A stretch of DNA of 64,000 nt from JAFEBO01 sp036392375 (GCA_036392375.1 DASVYC010000120.1:1-64000); one strand, 5' to 3'. Positions 1-9,297 are shown, counted from the first letter of the stretch. Numbers and translations: made by a program. The notes: generated by a model from the sequence alone, not told the origin.

Positions 1-150
1 GACGTGCCACCGTATAGACGGCATTTTCTGTCAAAAAACCATAAATCCGCGCAGAAAGGTATTGAAGACCCCGGGTGGTATCGGGTATGTTTCACTGGTC
101 AGGAACGAACCGCCCGTTCCGTGGGATTTTTTTTAGAGGAGAAGAGAGAT

Positions 151-921
151 ATGAAGAATGCTGTTCTCGCTGTCACGGCTATTGCCGGGATCGCTGCCTC
201 CGCCAACGCGGCGTGGGGCTACAAGTATCAGTTCAACACCGGCTCCGGCTGGACCAACGCGGCCTCGGTGGACGTGAGCGGCGGCGCCGTCACGGTCCAG
301 TTCCGCGTGGTTGCCTACGCCGACGCTGGCACCCTGTCCTCGCTGGCGCTCCCCGGCGGCGCTGACGCTGGCAGCACCAACCAGGTGATTGCCTTCGCCC
401 GCTACGTCGGTTCGGACACCTTCCAGAACTTCGGCGCGGCTGCCAACGGCGACATGCTCGTCACCCACAACCGTGGCCAGATGACCGCGAACGGCACGAC
501 CTTCCTGTCGAACAGCCTGTCCAGCGGCAACATGATCCTGGGCAACAGCGCCATCACCTCGTTCTCGGGCCAGACGATCCTGTCCGGCGGCCTCGATGCC
601 TTCGCCCCCAACAAGGGCGGCACCCCGGTGCTGGAGTGGGTTGTCCGCGCTGGTTCGATCAAGGTCGGCAACAACACCGTCGCCGCCTCGAACCGCGTCA
701 TCACCTTCAAGAACAACACCCGCACCCCCGGCAACGGTGGCTCGCAGGGCGATAAGTGGTACCGTGACGCTGCCGTCAACGGCACCTCGGATCCGAACTC
801 CGGCCTTGCCGAAGGCGCTGCCACGCTCGTCGATGGCACGCTGACCGTCGTCCCGACCCCCGGCGCTCTCGCCCTGGTCGGCCTCGGCGGCCTCGTCGCC
901 GCCCGTCGTCGCCGCGCCTAA
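151..921 (+). CDS. PEP-CTERM-like secreted/surface protein, paralogue 1
   Basis: A 256-residue exported protein. The N-terminus is a signal peptide (MKNAVLAVTAIAGIAASANA, cleavage expected after ANA). The C-terminus has the tripartite sorting signal of PEP-CTERM proteins in a variant form: PTP in place of PEP, a short hydrophobic stretch (GLGGLVAA), then RRRRA at the extreme end. The start at 151 is chosen because a purine-rich site (AGAGGAGAAGAGAG, 135-148) lies just before it and the signal peptide begins exactly there; an in-frame extension back to position 4 has no protein-like features. The mature part is Gly/Asn/Thr-rich and aligns along its length with the product of 1569-2246, so the two are tandem duplicates. 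Function unknown; family knowledge suggests an exopolysaccharide-associated surface protein processed by an exosortase/archaeosortase-like enzyme. Confidence 0.85.
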   Translation: MKNAVLAVTAIAGIAASANAAWGYKYQFNTGSGWTNAASVDVSGGAVTVQFRVVAYADAGTLSSLALPGGADAGSTNQVIAFARYVGSDTFQNFGAAANGDMLVTHNRGQMTANGTTFLSNSLSSGNMILGNSAITSFSGQTILSGGLDAFAPNKGGTPVLEWVVRAGSIKVGNNTVAASNRVITFKNNTRTPGNGGSQGDKWYRDAAVNGTSDPNSGLAEGAATLVDGTLTVVPTPGALALVGLGGLVAARRRRA

Positions 922-969
922 TCGCGTGACGACACGGTGAGAGATCCTCTGTATCTCACGTGAACCATA

Positions 970-1008
970 CCGCACTCACCGAAAGGTGAGTGCGGTTCTT
1001 TTTGTTCT
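970..1008 (+). terminator. Rho-independent terminator after PEP-CTERM-like paralogue 1
   Basis: A perfect 11-bp stem (CCGCACTCACC at 970-980 and GGTGAGTGCGG at 985-995) closed by a GAAA tetraloop is followed by a T-rich run (996-1008). It lies 48 bases past the stop codon. Confidence 0.9.
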
Positions 1009-1010
1009 CA

Positions 1011-1568
1011 TCGAAACCGGTCTCTCGCGACTTGCACATTCAGCATCACTCCCGTGCGCGATGCGAATTCCCGTCCGTACAGCGCCGACCGTTTTGCGCG
1101 ATGCTCGGGCCGATCCTTGCTTCGGAATCGGTTTGTTCGTCGCTCGATCCAGACATGCATCCGTGTGTGCGGCTACGACCGACAACGTTGTCGCATCGCG
1201 ACGGACGCCGCTTCAGGCGGGCGTTGGCCTCAAGGCGGCCGGGTGACACTGCAATCCAAGGCAAAATCACCGGGCAACGCTTGCGGCGACAGCGGGAGCA
1301 GTGGGCGGCTTCCTGCTCCAACAGAGGTTTGAACCCCATGTGTTTGTTCGGACGAGTCCTCACATTGGACCTCTTGGTGTTATTTTTTCAGATTCCCTCC
1401 GGAACTGAAACCGTGGGGCATCATGAGGGGAATGATCTGTGTCGGCGTGGTTTGCGACGTTTCCGCCGTCGCGGCCACACTCCCCAAATCTGTTGCGTTC
1501 GCTTGGAGCGCTCGTGGCAGCGGTGGGGAGTGCTGACATATACGTCCGTGGGTTTTAGGAGAAGAGAG
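1011..1568. other. Intergenic spacer between the two PEP-CTERM-like genes
   Basis: About 560 bases without a convincing gene. Reading frames here lack a start with a ribosome binding site and look like noise. The last 20 bases hold the ribosome binding site of the next gene. An 8-bp inverted repeat (CACTCCCC at 1478-1485, GGGGAGTG at 1525-1532) just upstream might be regulatory, but nothing else supports that. Confidence 0.5.
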
Positions 1569-2246
1569 ATGAAGAACGGCTTTGTTTTGACGGTCGCCAT
1601 CGCGGGTCTCGCCGCGTCGGCTCAGGCTGCTTCGTACGGCCTGCTCTTTGAAGTCAGCGGCGACGGCGGCGCGAACTGGACGCAGAACCTCAACGTTGAT
1701 GTTTCCAGTGGCTCCAAGCTCGTCAACTTCCGCATCAGCGCGTACTTCCAGGACGGCGTCACCGTCAACGGCAACCAGGCCGTCGCGTTCAACCGCTTCA
1801 CCGGTTCCAACATCGTCACCAACTGGGGCAGCGGATTCGCTGGCGACCAGCTCGTGTCGTACAGCCGCGACGTCTCGGGCGGCAACGCTGCCGTCCTGAG
1901 CTCGAGCCAGACCGCCTCCGGCCGCGTGCTCGGCAACACGACCAGCCTGTCGTTCGCCAGCCAGCTCCTGCTGTCGCTGCCCGCGAACCCCGTCTACACC
2001 ACGCAGATCCTCTCCGGCCAGATCCGCATCGGCAACAACACCCCCGGCTCGTTCGTCCGCACGATTGAGCTCCGGAACAACACCCTCACCACGCTCAATT
2101 TCTACGGCGCTGGCTCGACCACCGCGGGCGCTCCACTCGGCGATCTCGCCAACTCCAACGCGGTCATCAACGTGATCCCGACCCCCGCCTCCATGGCTCT
2201 GCTGGGCCTCGGCGGCCTGGTCGCGGCCCGTCGTCGCCGCGCCTGA
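1569..2246 (+). CDS. PEP-CTERM-like secreted/surface protein, paralogue 2
   Basis: A 225-residue protein with signal peptide (MKNGFVLTVAIAGLAASAQA) and the same C-terminal signal as paralogue 1 (IPTP, hydrophobic GLGGLVAA, RRRRA). The start is fixed by the sequence TTTTAGGAGAAGAGAG directly before the ATG, nearly identical to the leader of paralogue 1, so the ribosome binding site was duplicated with the gene. Conserved blocks shared by the two include a central A(V/F)A-F-R(F/Y)-GS segment and a GNNT..(S/N)..RVI-type block near the C-terminus. Function unknown. Confidence 0.85.
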   Translation: MKNGFVLTVAIAGLAASAQAASYGLLFEVSGDGGANWTQNLNVDVSSGSKLVNFRISAYFQDGVTVNGNQAVAFNRFTGSNIVTNWGSGFAGDQLVSYSRDVSGGNAAVLSSSQTASGRVLGNTTSLSFASQLLLSLPANPVYTTQILSGQIRIGNNTPGSFVRTIELRNNTLTTLNFYGAGSTTAGAPLGDLANSNAVINVIPTPASMALLGLGGLVAARRRRA

Positions 2247-2315
2247 TGTGCTCTCTTCTCGCAGGATCCGGCGTCGGATAGCCGCGCTCGGATCAGGCAA
2301 CGGTTGCAACCACGT

Positions 2316-2352
2316 CGAGCCCGTTCCCCAAGGACGGGCTCGGCTTTTTTTT
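2316..2352 (+). terminator. Rho-independent terminator after PEP-CTERM-like paralogue 2
   Basis: Stem CGAGCCCGT (2316-2324) pairs with ACGGGCTCG (2334-2342) and is followed by GC and eight T residues (2345-2352). The 290 bases from here to rpsD hold only the rpsD leader; no other feature is visible. Confidence 0.9.
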
Positions 2353-2641
2353 CGCTGCATCGGCGGGCCAGGGGGGACTGCCCGGACCTGCCGTCGGTGG
2401 CCCTGAGTCTTGCGGCAGGGTGGCCGGTTGACCCGGTCAAACTCTCCGCCTTTCATTCTCTCCCGCCCGCGGCATGTGCCCGGGCGATTCCCGGATCGCC
2501 GGTCCCGAAGTCACGGTACCCCGGCTCCAAGATCGCTGGCGCCGTCTCTTGCCCCATTCCTGGGCGACGCCGACCAGCACCACCCGCGTTCAACCGGGGC
2601 TCCATCGAGCTCTGGCAGCGGGCAAGGACGGAGGTTCTCGC

Positions 2642-3241
2642 ATGGCCCGTTACACCGGTCCCAAGCTCAAGCTGTCTCGTCGCGTCGGCGTTCCGATCGT
2701 CGATACCCCCAAGCACACGTCCAAGCGTCAGCTGCAGTCCAACGGCATGCACGGCTTTCGCGGTCGCCGCCTGCGCGACTACGGCGTGCGCCTGAACGAA
2801 AAGCAGAAGGTCAAGTACCACTACTGCGTGCAGGAAGCTCAGTTCCGCCGCATCCTTGAGAACGCGGGCGGCAAGCCGGGCAACACCGGCGACCTGCTCA
2901 TGCAGCTCCTGGAGCGTCGTCTCGACAACGCCGTCCGCCGGGCCGGATTTGCCCGCACGATCTGGGCCGCGCGTCAGATGGTCGTCCACGGGCACATCCG
3001 CGTGAACGGCAAGAAGCTCAACCGCCCGAGCTACGAGGTCAAGGTCGGTGATGTGATCTCGATCCGCGAGAAGACCCAGAAGCTCGCGAAGGAGGCGATG
3101 GAGTCTCTCGCCGGCCTTGAGGTCGCCGGCTGGCTCGAGGTCAACCCCTCCGAGCTCACCGTCAAGGTCGTGGCCCTCCCGACGACGGACCAGATTCCGT
3201 TCGACGTGAACGCCAACCTGATCGTCGAGTTCTACCGCTAA
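2642..3241 (+). CDS. rpsD: 30S ribosomal protein S4
   Basis: A 199-residue S4 protein, the primary 16S rRNA-binding protein that nucleates 30S body assembly. The translation has the family landmarks: N-terminal MARYTGPKLKLSRR, a central block GDLLMQLLERRLDN, and the S4 RNA-binding fold ARQMVVHGHIRVNGKK (about residues 100-116). The N-terminus has no CxxC zinc knuckle, so this is the zinc-independent form. The start is set by GGAGG at 2631-2635 and the conserved MARY beginning. It is a single-gene unit here, not in the alpha operon with rpsM/rpsK/rpoA. Confidence 0.97.
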   Translation: MARYTGPKLKLSRRVGVPIVDTPKHTSKRQLQSNGMHGFRGRRLRDYGVRLNEKQKVKYHYCVQEAQFRRILENAGGKPGNTGDLLMQLLERRLDNAVRRAGFARTIWAARQMVVHGHIRVNGKKLNRPSYEVKVGDVISIREKTQKLAKEAMESLAGLEVAGWLEVNPSELTVKVVALPTTDQIPFDVNANLIVEFYR

Positions 3242-3294
3242 AGCACGCTGCGCCCGGGCGTGGGAACACGCCGGGGGCGGCTCATCGATCCTCG

Positions 3295-3327
3295 ACGCCC
3301 GATCGGAGCACCCGGTCGGGCGTTCTT
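3295..3327 (+). terminator. Probable terminator after rpsD
   Basis: A 12-bp stem with one G-U pair (ACGCCCGATCGG at 3295-3306, CCGGTCGGGCGT at 3312-3323) followed by a short T-rich stretch (TCTTCT). The T-tract is weak, so the call is less sure than its neighbours. Confidence 0.65.
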
Positions 3328-3409
3328 CTATCATTCGGCTCGTTTTCCCAGCTCCGACCCCCCGAGGCCGCCGCGATAGACCCCGCGGCCTCACCAAGGC
3401 CCAGACTGC

Positions 3410-5476
3410 ATGCTCAAGTTCCTCACCAAGTACAAGCAGTACATGCTCGTCGTCTTCTCGGCGCTGCTGATGGTCGCGTTCATCGTGCCGCAGGCCAATA
3501 TGCTCGTGGGCGGCAGCCCGGAGAAGCGCAAGGTCGCGACGCTGAACGGCGTCAAGGTCACCGCCGAGGAAATGGACCACGCCGTGCGCGAGTACGAGGC
3601 GCTCAAGTCGCTTCTCGAGCCCCTCCAGCTCGGTCGCTCGATGAACCTGATGGAGCAGTACTTCGGGGTCAAGGACTACAAGCACTGGTACCTGATGACC
3701 CGCGCGGCCGCGGAAGCGGGCTTTATGGCCACCGCCGCCGACGGCGAGCAGTTCGAGCGCGAGCTGCGCGACGGGATCGTCCGCACCTACGCGATGCAGA
3801 TCGCGATCAGCGACGCGTTCCGCGAGATGGGCATCCCCGGCTCGATGCTCACCCGGGAGTTCCTGCAGCGGTACGCCGGCATGGTGATGCAGACGCCTGA
3901 GCAGCAGAAGAAGATCGACGACGCCACCACCCGCATGATGGACATGCTGATGCCCCGCATCCTCGCCAACGCGGCGTCCGCCGGGCACTTCAGCCAGCAG
4001 CAGCTCCTCGAGGCCTTTGCCAAGGCCAACTCGGTTGGGCGTATGCAGACCACCTGGCGGGAGATCTCACGGGTCTCGGACAAGCGGACGATCAGCAACG
4101 CCGAGAAATCGGCGGAGTTGGTGTACGTCGATCACCTGCTGATGTCCGGGATGCAGCTTGTGGCCCAGGCCCCCGAGCCCGCCGAGGACACGCTGCAATC
4201 GCTCTTCCAGCGGCACCGCGCGCAGTTCAAGGGTTCGGGTGAGCACGGCTTTGGATACCGACTCCCCCAGCGCGTGAAGCTGGAATGGATGAAGATCGAC
4301 CGGGCCGCGATCGGCGCCACGATCGAAATCGATCCGGTGGAAGCCAACATGTTCTTCCGCCAGAACTCGCAGCAGTTCCCCAAGAGCTTCTCCGAGGAGC
4401 GTCCGCGCGTCGAGGAGGAGCTGCGGCGTCGCCGCGTCGACACGATCGTGAGCGCGATCGACAAGGCCTTCCGCGCCGAGGCGCTGCGTCTGATGGGCAA
4501 GGTCGAGAAGAGGGACGGCGTGGTGGTGCTCCCCGCCGACTGGGCGACCCGCATGCCGCGGATGGAGCAACTCGCGCAGCTCGTGGTGACGGACGTGAAG
4601 CAGACCACGGGGGCCACGATCCCCTTGCCGACGGTGGTCGTCAAGGGCGACAAGTTCCTCACCGAGAACGATCTGCTGGGGCTGCCGGACATCGGTTCGT
4701 CGCGGATCCGCGTGGGCTCGCGCGAGATCGCATTCCCGCAGTTTGCGCTCAAGGTGCGGGAGCTCAGCAACGACGCGGACTTCTCGCTGCAGGCCGGCGT
4801 GGTGTACACCGAGGGGCACGCCGAGGACGCCGCGGGCAACCGCTATTACGTCACGGTCCTCGAGGCCCGGGGCGACGAACCGCCACAGACGCTCGACGAG
4901 GTCCGCGACCAGGTGGTGCTCGACGCCAAGGCGATGGAGCAGTTCGCGGTGCTGGTGGCCTCGGCGGAGCAGTACCGCCTGACCGCGGCGACGGACGGCA
5001 TCGAGGCCGCGTCGCGTCAGTTTACCGACACCTTCCCGGGAGCGAGCGCCCCGCTGATCCGCCGCAAGCTCGAAGTCTCGAGCAGCAACATTGCCGCCGG
5101 TGATCCGACGTTCAACGTCCCGGCGTACCGCAACGCGGTGCTGCAGGCGGCCCGCACGCTGGATGTGAACAAGATGGTCGTCGACCAACCCGCAGATCCG
5201 AGAACCATCAGCGTGGTGCTCGATGACTCGCTCTCCGTAGCGATCGTCCAGCTCGTCGGGCGTGCCCCGCTCACGGTGGAGCGGATGCGGAGCCTGGGCG
5301 ACTCGCTGGCGACGGAGACGGCCTCCCTGGACTTCCAGATCGACGCGCTGCGCCAGGCCTTCAGCTACGCCGCGCTCAAGGAACGCTACAAGTTCGTGGA
5401 CCTGAGCCGCGGCAGCGAAGAGCCCGAGAACGAGGCGGACGCGACCAAGGCAAGCCCCGCGACCCAGGGCTCGTGA
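3410..5476 (+). CDS. Membrane-anchored SurA/PpiD-like periplasmic protein
   Basis: A 688-residue protein with a short cytoplasmic N-terminus, one membrane segment (about residues 10-32, YMLVVFSALLMVAFIVPQANM) and a long extracytoplasmic part. The layout (single N-terminal anchor, then an ATLNGVKVTAEEMDHAV-type SurA_N start and a helical chaperone domain) matches PpiD/SurA-type folding factors. I do not see the conserved parvulin-type PPIase signature, so a catalytic role is unproven; the region near residues 410-520 could be a degenerate one. The C-terminus is acidic and Ala/Thr-rich. It probably assists folding of exported proteins. It sits alone between terminators. Confidence 0.75.
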   Translation: MLKFLTKYKQYMLVVFSALLMVAFIVPQANMLVGGSPEKRKVATLNGVKVTAEEMDHAVREYEALKSLLEPLQLGRSMNLMEQYFGVKDYKHWYLMTRAAAEAGFMATAADGEQFERELRDGIVRTYAMQIAISDAFREMGIPGSMLTREFLQRYAGMVMQTPEQQKKIDDATTRMMDMLMPRILANAASAGHFSQQQLLEAFAKANSVGRMQTTWREISRVSDKRTISNAEKSAELVYVDHLLMSGMQLVAQAPEPAEDTLQSLFQRHRAQFKGSGEHGFGYRLPQRVKLEWMKIDRAAIGATIEIDPVEANMFFRQNSQQFPKSFSEERPRVEEELRRRRVDTIVSAIDKAFRAEALRLMGKVEKRDGVVVLPADWATRMPRMEQLAQLVVTDVKQTTGATIPLPTVVVKGDKFLTENDLLGLPDIGSSRIRVGSREIAFPQFALKVRELSNDADFSLQAGVVYTEGHAEDAAGNRYYVTVLEARGDEPPQTLDEVRDQVVLDAKAMEQFAVLVASAEQYRLTAATDGIEAASRQFTDTFPGASAPLIRRKLEVSSSNIAAGDPTFNVPAYRNAVLQAARTLDVNKMVVDQPADPRTISVVLDDSLSVAIVQLVGRAPLTVERMRSLGDSLATETASLDFQIDALRQAFSYAALKERYKFVDLSRGSEEPENEADATKASPATQGS

Positions 5477-5496
5477 CAAGCCGGTCTAAAACACAC

Positions 5497-5526
5497 AAGC
5501 CCCGGGCTTTCGCCCGGGGCTTGGTT
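5497..5526. terminator. Shared terminator between convergent SurA-like gene and flagellin 1
   Basis: Perfect 11-bp inverted repeat (AAGCCCCGGGC at 5497-5507, GCCCGGGGCTT at 5512-5522) with a TTTC loop. It is followed by a T-rich stretch on the plus strand (GGTTCTTTC) and by TGTGTTTT on the minus strand, so it can serve both convergent genes. Confidence 0.85.
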
Positions 5527-5572
5527 CTTTCATCTCACCCGATTTCTCGGGTCGGTCCGTTCAGGCTCGGGA

Positions 5573-7081
5573 TTAGCCGAGGAGCTGGAGGGCCGACTGG
5601 GGCGTCTGGTTCGAGAGGCCCAAGATGTTGGTCGAGGCGTTCACCAGGATCTGGCCGCGGGTGAGCTTGGCCGTCTCGGTGGCAAAGTCGGTGTCACGGA
5701 TGATCGACTGAGCGGCAGTCGAGTTCTCGACCGCGACGCCGAGGCTGCGGACCGTCGCACCGATCGTGTTGGCCTGGAAGGCGCCGAGGCGACCGGAGAG
5801 CGACGACACCTGGTTCAGGGCGGCAGAAACGATCTGCTGGGCCTTGTCGGTGTTGCCGCTGACGACGTTGTTGGTCTGACCCGAGGCCAGGCTGCTGAGG
5901 TAGCCGAGGGCCGAGGTGCCGAGCTTGGAGGCCGCGACCGACTGGATGCCGATCGAGACCTTGCCGGCGATGTCCACGTTGCCGCCGAGCTGGAACGAGG
6001 CGCCGCCGCCGGTGATGGTCATGGCGTTGGTGCCGACGCTGCCCAGCGTCTGCGACTGGGTGTTGGTGAGGGTGACCTCGACGTCGAGGAAGTCGGTGTT
6101 GATGCGGGCGGTCTTGCCGTTGGTGGTCGCGGCAACACCGTTCACGGTCGCCTGGAGGTCCTTGCCCTTGTTGGTCTTGGTGTTGGTCACAGCCGTGAAC
6201 TGCTGACGGGTACCCGTGTTCGCGGCGGCGGTGTTGGCGGTCTGCAGGTCGTAGATACCCTGCTGGCCGGCCTGGGTGATGCCGCCGGCGTTCACCACGC
6301 GGAGGCTGACGTAGTTCGAGCTGCCGAAGTCGGTGGCGTCGAGACGGATGCCCGTGCCCGAGGTCTTGGCCGCCACGCCGGTGATGCTGGTAAAGCTGTT
6401 GATGGCGGCGGCGATGTTGGTCAGGCTCGTGGACGAGCTGAACGTGAGCTGACGGGTGCCGGCGGAGCCGCCGACTTCGATGGTGAACTGGCTGCCCGTG
6501 GCCGTGTCGATGCTCGCGGCACCGAAGGAGACGAACATGCCACCCTGCTGAGCAGAGCCGGTCACCAGGACGTTGACGTTCTGGCTGCCGCTGAACTTGG
6601 CGGCGTTGATCTTGAAGTCGCTGACGCCGGTGTTCACGCCCGAGGTCTTGAAGTCGAAGTTGCCGTTCAGGAGCTTGATGCCCTGGAACGAGGTCGACGA
6701 GGAGATGCGGTCAATGGTCTGCAGGATCGAGTCGATCTGGAGCTGATTGGCCTGCTTCTCCGAGTCGGAGATGCCCGAGGTGCTGGCCGAGCTGGTCACG
6801 AGGCCCTGGAGCTGCGTGAGCAGGCCCGAGACTTCGGTGAGACCGCCGGCGGCGATGTTCACGACCTGGTCGGCGCGGTTGGCGTTGCTGATGGCGGTGT
6901 TCTTGCCGACGATCTCGGCGCCGAGGTTGTTGCTGGCGATGAGACCGGCCGGGTCATCCTTACCGCTGTTGATGCGGAGACCGGTGCTGAGGCGCTCCAG
7001 CGAGCTGGTGAGGCTCTGCTGGTTCTGGCCGAGCACGCGCTGAGCGATGAGCGACTGAACGTTCGTGTTAATGCGTCCCAT
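5573..7081 (-). CDS. fliC: Flagellin paralogue 1
   Basis: A 502-residue flagellin, the filament subunit exported by the flagellar type III system. It has the conserved D0/D1 N-terminal helix (MGRINTNVQSLIAQRVL, then LERLSTGLRINSGKDDPAGL) and the C-terminal helix (RLGAFQANTIGATVRSL ... ATETAKLTRGQILVNAS ... LQLLG). The middle carries two flagellin-IN-like modules around residues 180-260. The start is the MGRINTN methionine, preceded by GGAGGA. It is the first of four flagellin genes on this strand, each with its own hairpin terminator. Confidence 0.96.
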   Translation of the reverse strand: MGRINTNVQSLIAQRVLGQNQQSLTSSLERLSTGLRINSGKDDPAGLIASNNLGAEIVGKNTAISNANRADQVVNIAAGGLTEVSGLLTQLQGLVTSSASTSGISDSEKQANQLQIDSILQTIDRISSSTSFQGIKLLNGNFDFKTSGVNTGVSDFKINAAKFSGSQNVNVLVTGSAQQGGMFVSFGAASIDTATGSQFTIEVGGSAGTRQLTFSSSTSLTNIAAAINSFTSITGVAAKTSGTGIRLDATDFGSSNYVSLRVVNAGGITQAGQQGIYDLQTANTAAANTGTRQQFTAVTNTKTNKGKDLQATVNGVAATTNGKTARINTDFLDVEVTLTNTQSQTLGSVGTNAMTITGGGASFQLGGNVDIAGKVSIGIQSVAASKLGTSALGYLSSLASGQTNNVVSGNTDKAQQIVSAALNQVSSLSGRLGAFQANTIGATVRSLGVAVENSTAAQSIIRDTDFATETAKLTRGQILVNASTNILGLSNQTPQSALQLLG

Positions 7082-7409
7082 GGAACCGATTCCTCCGTGA
7101 TTCGATCTGCACGCGGGCCGGACAACTCGCCGCCGCGCCCTACTTGGTTCCGGCCCGGGACATCCGCCCGTTACCGGAGTCGTCGTAGCGGCCGCCCGCC
7201 CCCGACGCGCCCACGCGGAACCGATCCGCGCCGCGCCCGCCCGGTCTCTCCACGCGAAGAGCACGGGCAGTCAGCATCGAGGATCGGGAACGTGGGCCCG
7301 CGCCGACAGCCCGTCTGTCGCGTACGCCCCGGCACGGGCCGGTCTGTGCAGCTTGAGCCGAGACTTCCGAGGTGTTCTCGGAAGCCCGGTCGGTTCTCGG
7401 ATGCAAACG
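7082..7409 (-). other. Leader and upstream region of flagellin 1
   Basis: About 330 bases with no gene. Only the ribosome binding site (TCACGGAGGA on the minus strand, ending near 7090) is clear. Unlike the regions before flagellins 2 and 3, I find no sigma-28-like promoter here. Confidence 0.5.
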
Positions 7410-7411
7410 CG

Positions 7412-7439
7412 AAAAAGCCCCGCGGAAACCGCGGGGCTT
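7412..7439 (-). terminator. Terminator of flagellin 2
   Basis: Perfect 11-bp stem (AAGCCCCGCGG at 7415-7425, CCGCGGGGCTT at 7429-7439) with an AAA/TTT loop. On the minus strand the hairpin is followed by TTTTTCGC. It lies 65 bases past the flagellin 2 stop codon. Confidence 0.9.
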
Positions 7440-7503
7440 GAGGGATTCTGTTCCGATTACTTCAGGTCCGAGAGATTCTCGGCGGGATCAGCCCGGTCGC
7501 GGC

Positions 7504-9018
7504 TTATCCCTGCAGCAGGCCGAGAACCGCCTGCGGCGACTGGTTGGCGAGGCCCAGGACCTGCGTCGAGGCGTTCACCAGGATCTGCGAGCGGGTCAGG
7601 CCCGCGGTCTCGGTCGCGAAGTCGGCGTCACGGATCACCGACTGGGCGGCGGTGCTGTTCTCGACGGCGACGCCCAGGCTGCGGATCGTGGCGCCCACGG
7701 TGTTGGACTGGAAGGCGCCCAAGCGGCCGCGGAGCGACGAGACCTGTGCAATCGATTCGGCGATGATCTGTTGAGCCTGCTCGGTGTTGCCGGTGACGAG
7801 GTTGTTCACCTGCCCGGCCGAGAGCGAGCCCAGGCGTCCGATGGTCGAGTTGCCGAGCACCGAGGCGGAGACGGCCTGGATGCCGATCGAGACCTTGCTG
7901 GAGATATTGACCTGACCGCCCAGCGCGAAGTCCGCGCCGCCGCCGGTGATGGTGAAGGCGTGGGTGCCGACGGCGCCCAGGGTCTGTGCCGTGGAGGTTC
8001 CGAGAGTGACTTCCACGTCGAGGAAGTCGGTGTTGATGCGGGCGGTCTTGCCGTCGGAGGTGGCGAGGATGCCGTTCACCGTGGCCTGCAGATCCTTACC
8101 AAAGGCGGTCTTGGTGTTGCTCAGAGCGCTGTAGAGCACCTTGGAGCCGGTGTTCGCCGCGCTGGCGTTGGCGGTCTGGAGGGTGTACAGGCCCTGCTGT
8201 CCACCCGAAGCGATGCCGCCGGCGTTGATCACCTTGATGGAAGCGTATTGCGAACGACCGAACTTGGTGCTCAGAAGCTTGATGCCGGTGCCGCTCACGG
8301 TCGCCTGGACGCCGGTGACGGACGTGAACGTGTTGATCGCGCCGGCGATGTTGGTGAGACTGGTCGACGACGAGAAGGTGAACTGCCGGTTTCCCAGCGA
8401 TCCGCCGATCTCGATGGTGAACTGACTGTTGGTGTTGGTGTCGATCGTCGCGGCGCCGAAGGACATGAACATGCCGCCCTGCTGGGCCGAGCCGGTCACC
8501 AGCACATCGACGTTCAGGCTGCCGCCGGAGTACTTGGCGGCGTTCACCTTGTAGTCCGATATGCCTGTGTGGACGTTGCTGGTCTTGAAGTCGAAGTTGC
8601 CGTTCAAGAGCTTGATGCCCTGGAACGCGGTCGCCGAGGCGATGCGGTCGATGGTCTGGAGGATGGAGTCGACCTGAAGCTGGTTGGCCTGACGCTCCGC
8701 GGCGGAGATACCGGCGGTGGAGGCGGAGCTGCTGACCAATCCCTGCAGCTCGGTGAGAAGTGAAGACACCTCGCCCAGGCCACCCTCGGCGATGTTGATC
8801 ACCTGGTCGGCGCGGGTGGCGTTGGCAATAGCCTGGTTGACGCCCTTGATCTCGGCTCGGAGGTTCTCGCTGGCGATGAGGCCGGCGGGGTCGTCCTTGC
8901 CGCTGCTGATCTTCAGACCGGTGCTGAGGCGCTCGAGCGATTGGGCGAGCGACTTCTGGTTGCTGGTCAGGACGCGCTGAGCGATGAGCGACTGAACGTT
9001 GGTGTTGATACGACCCAT
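7504..9018 (-). CDS. fliC: Flagellin paralogue 2
   Basis: A 504-residue flagellin. The N-terminal MGRINTNVQSLIAQRVL and LERLSTGLKISSGKDDPAGL blocks and the C-terminal RGRLGAFQSNTVGATIRSL and ATETAGLTRSQILVNAS blocks are nearly identical to paralogue 1, while the centre differs more. The start is fixed by GGGAGGTTTGTC before the ATG. GGA within this site is the kind of motif bound by CsrA, which is encoded 4 kb away; regulation by CsrA is inference. Confidence 0.96.
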   Translation of the reverse strand: MGRINTNVQSLIAQRVLTSNQKSLAQSLERLSTGLKISSGKDDPAGLIASENLRAEIKGVNQAIANATRADQVINIAEGGLGEVSSLLTELQGLVSSSASTAGISAAERQANQLQVDSILQTIDRIASATAFQGIKLLNGNFDFKTSNVHTGISDYKVNAAKYSGGSLNVDVLVTGSAQQGGMFMSFGAATIDTNTNSQFTIEIGGSLGNRQFTFSSSTSLTNIAGAINTFTSVTGVQATVSGTGIKLLSTKFGRSQYASIKVINAGGIASGGQQGLYTLQTANASAANTGSKVLYSALSNTKTAFGKDLQATVNGILATSDGKTARINTDFLDVEVTLGTSTAQTLGAVGTHAFTITGGGADFALGGQVNISSKVSIGIQAVSASVLGNSTIGRLGSLSAGQVNNLVTGNTEQAQQIIAESIAQVSSLRGRLGAFQSNTVGATIRSLGVAVENSTAAQSVIRDADFATETAGLTRSQILVNASTQVLGLANQSPQAVLGLLQG

Positions 9019-9187
9019 GACAAACCTCCCTGCGGGCCGGTCGGGACAGGCGTGTGTCGCCGCCGATCGCCGACCGCCGTCGAGAACTGGTCGAGGGCGT
9101 TCGCCCGAAGACCCGAGGACTGCAATCCGTTGCAACCCTCACATCTCGCCCAGGACGCACAAGCGTCACAGACGACACGCAGTCCGA

Positions 9188-9214
9188 AAATCGGCGGCAA
9201 CATGGGGGGGTTTG
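9188..9214 (-). promoter_or_regulatory. Candidate sigma-28 (FliA) promoter for flagellin 2
   Basis: Read on the minus strand, CAAA (9214-9211), 15 bases, then GCCGATTT (9195-9188) matches the flagellar sigma-28 pattern TAAA-N15-GCCGATAA at 9 of 12 positions with exact spacing. It would give a leader of about 160 bases. Nothing else is recognisable in the rest of the 9019-9256 spacer. Confidence 0.55.
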
Positions 9215-9256
9215 AGTCGTCTGATAAAAAAACCTCTCGAAACAGGGGGAGGGCGC

Positions 9257-9297
9257 AAAAACATGCCAGCCCCGGGCAGAACAGACCCGGGGCCGGC
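9257..9297 (-). terminator. Terminator of flagellin 3
   Basis: Stem GCCAGCCCCGGG (9265-9276) pairs with CCCGGGGCCGGC (9286-9297) with one mismatch and a 9-base loop. On the minus strand it is followed by a T run (TGTTTTTG). Confidence 0.85.

Noticed and set aside
2453..3988. 511-codon minus-strand frame opposite rpsD and the SurA-like gene
   Set aside because: rpsD is unmistakable on the plus strand; the antisense frame has His/Arg/Asp-rich shadow composition.
7372..7766. Short plus-strand frames near the flagellin 2 terminator
   Set aside because: They cross a perfect minus-strand terminator and the flagellin C-terminus and have no ribosome binding site.
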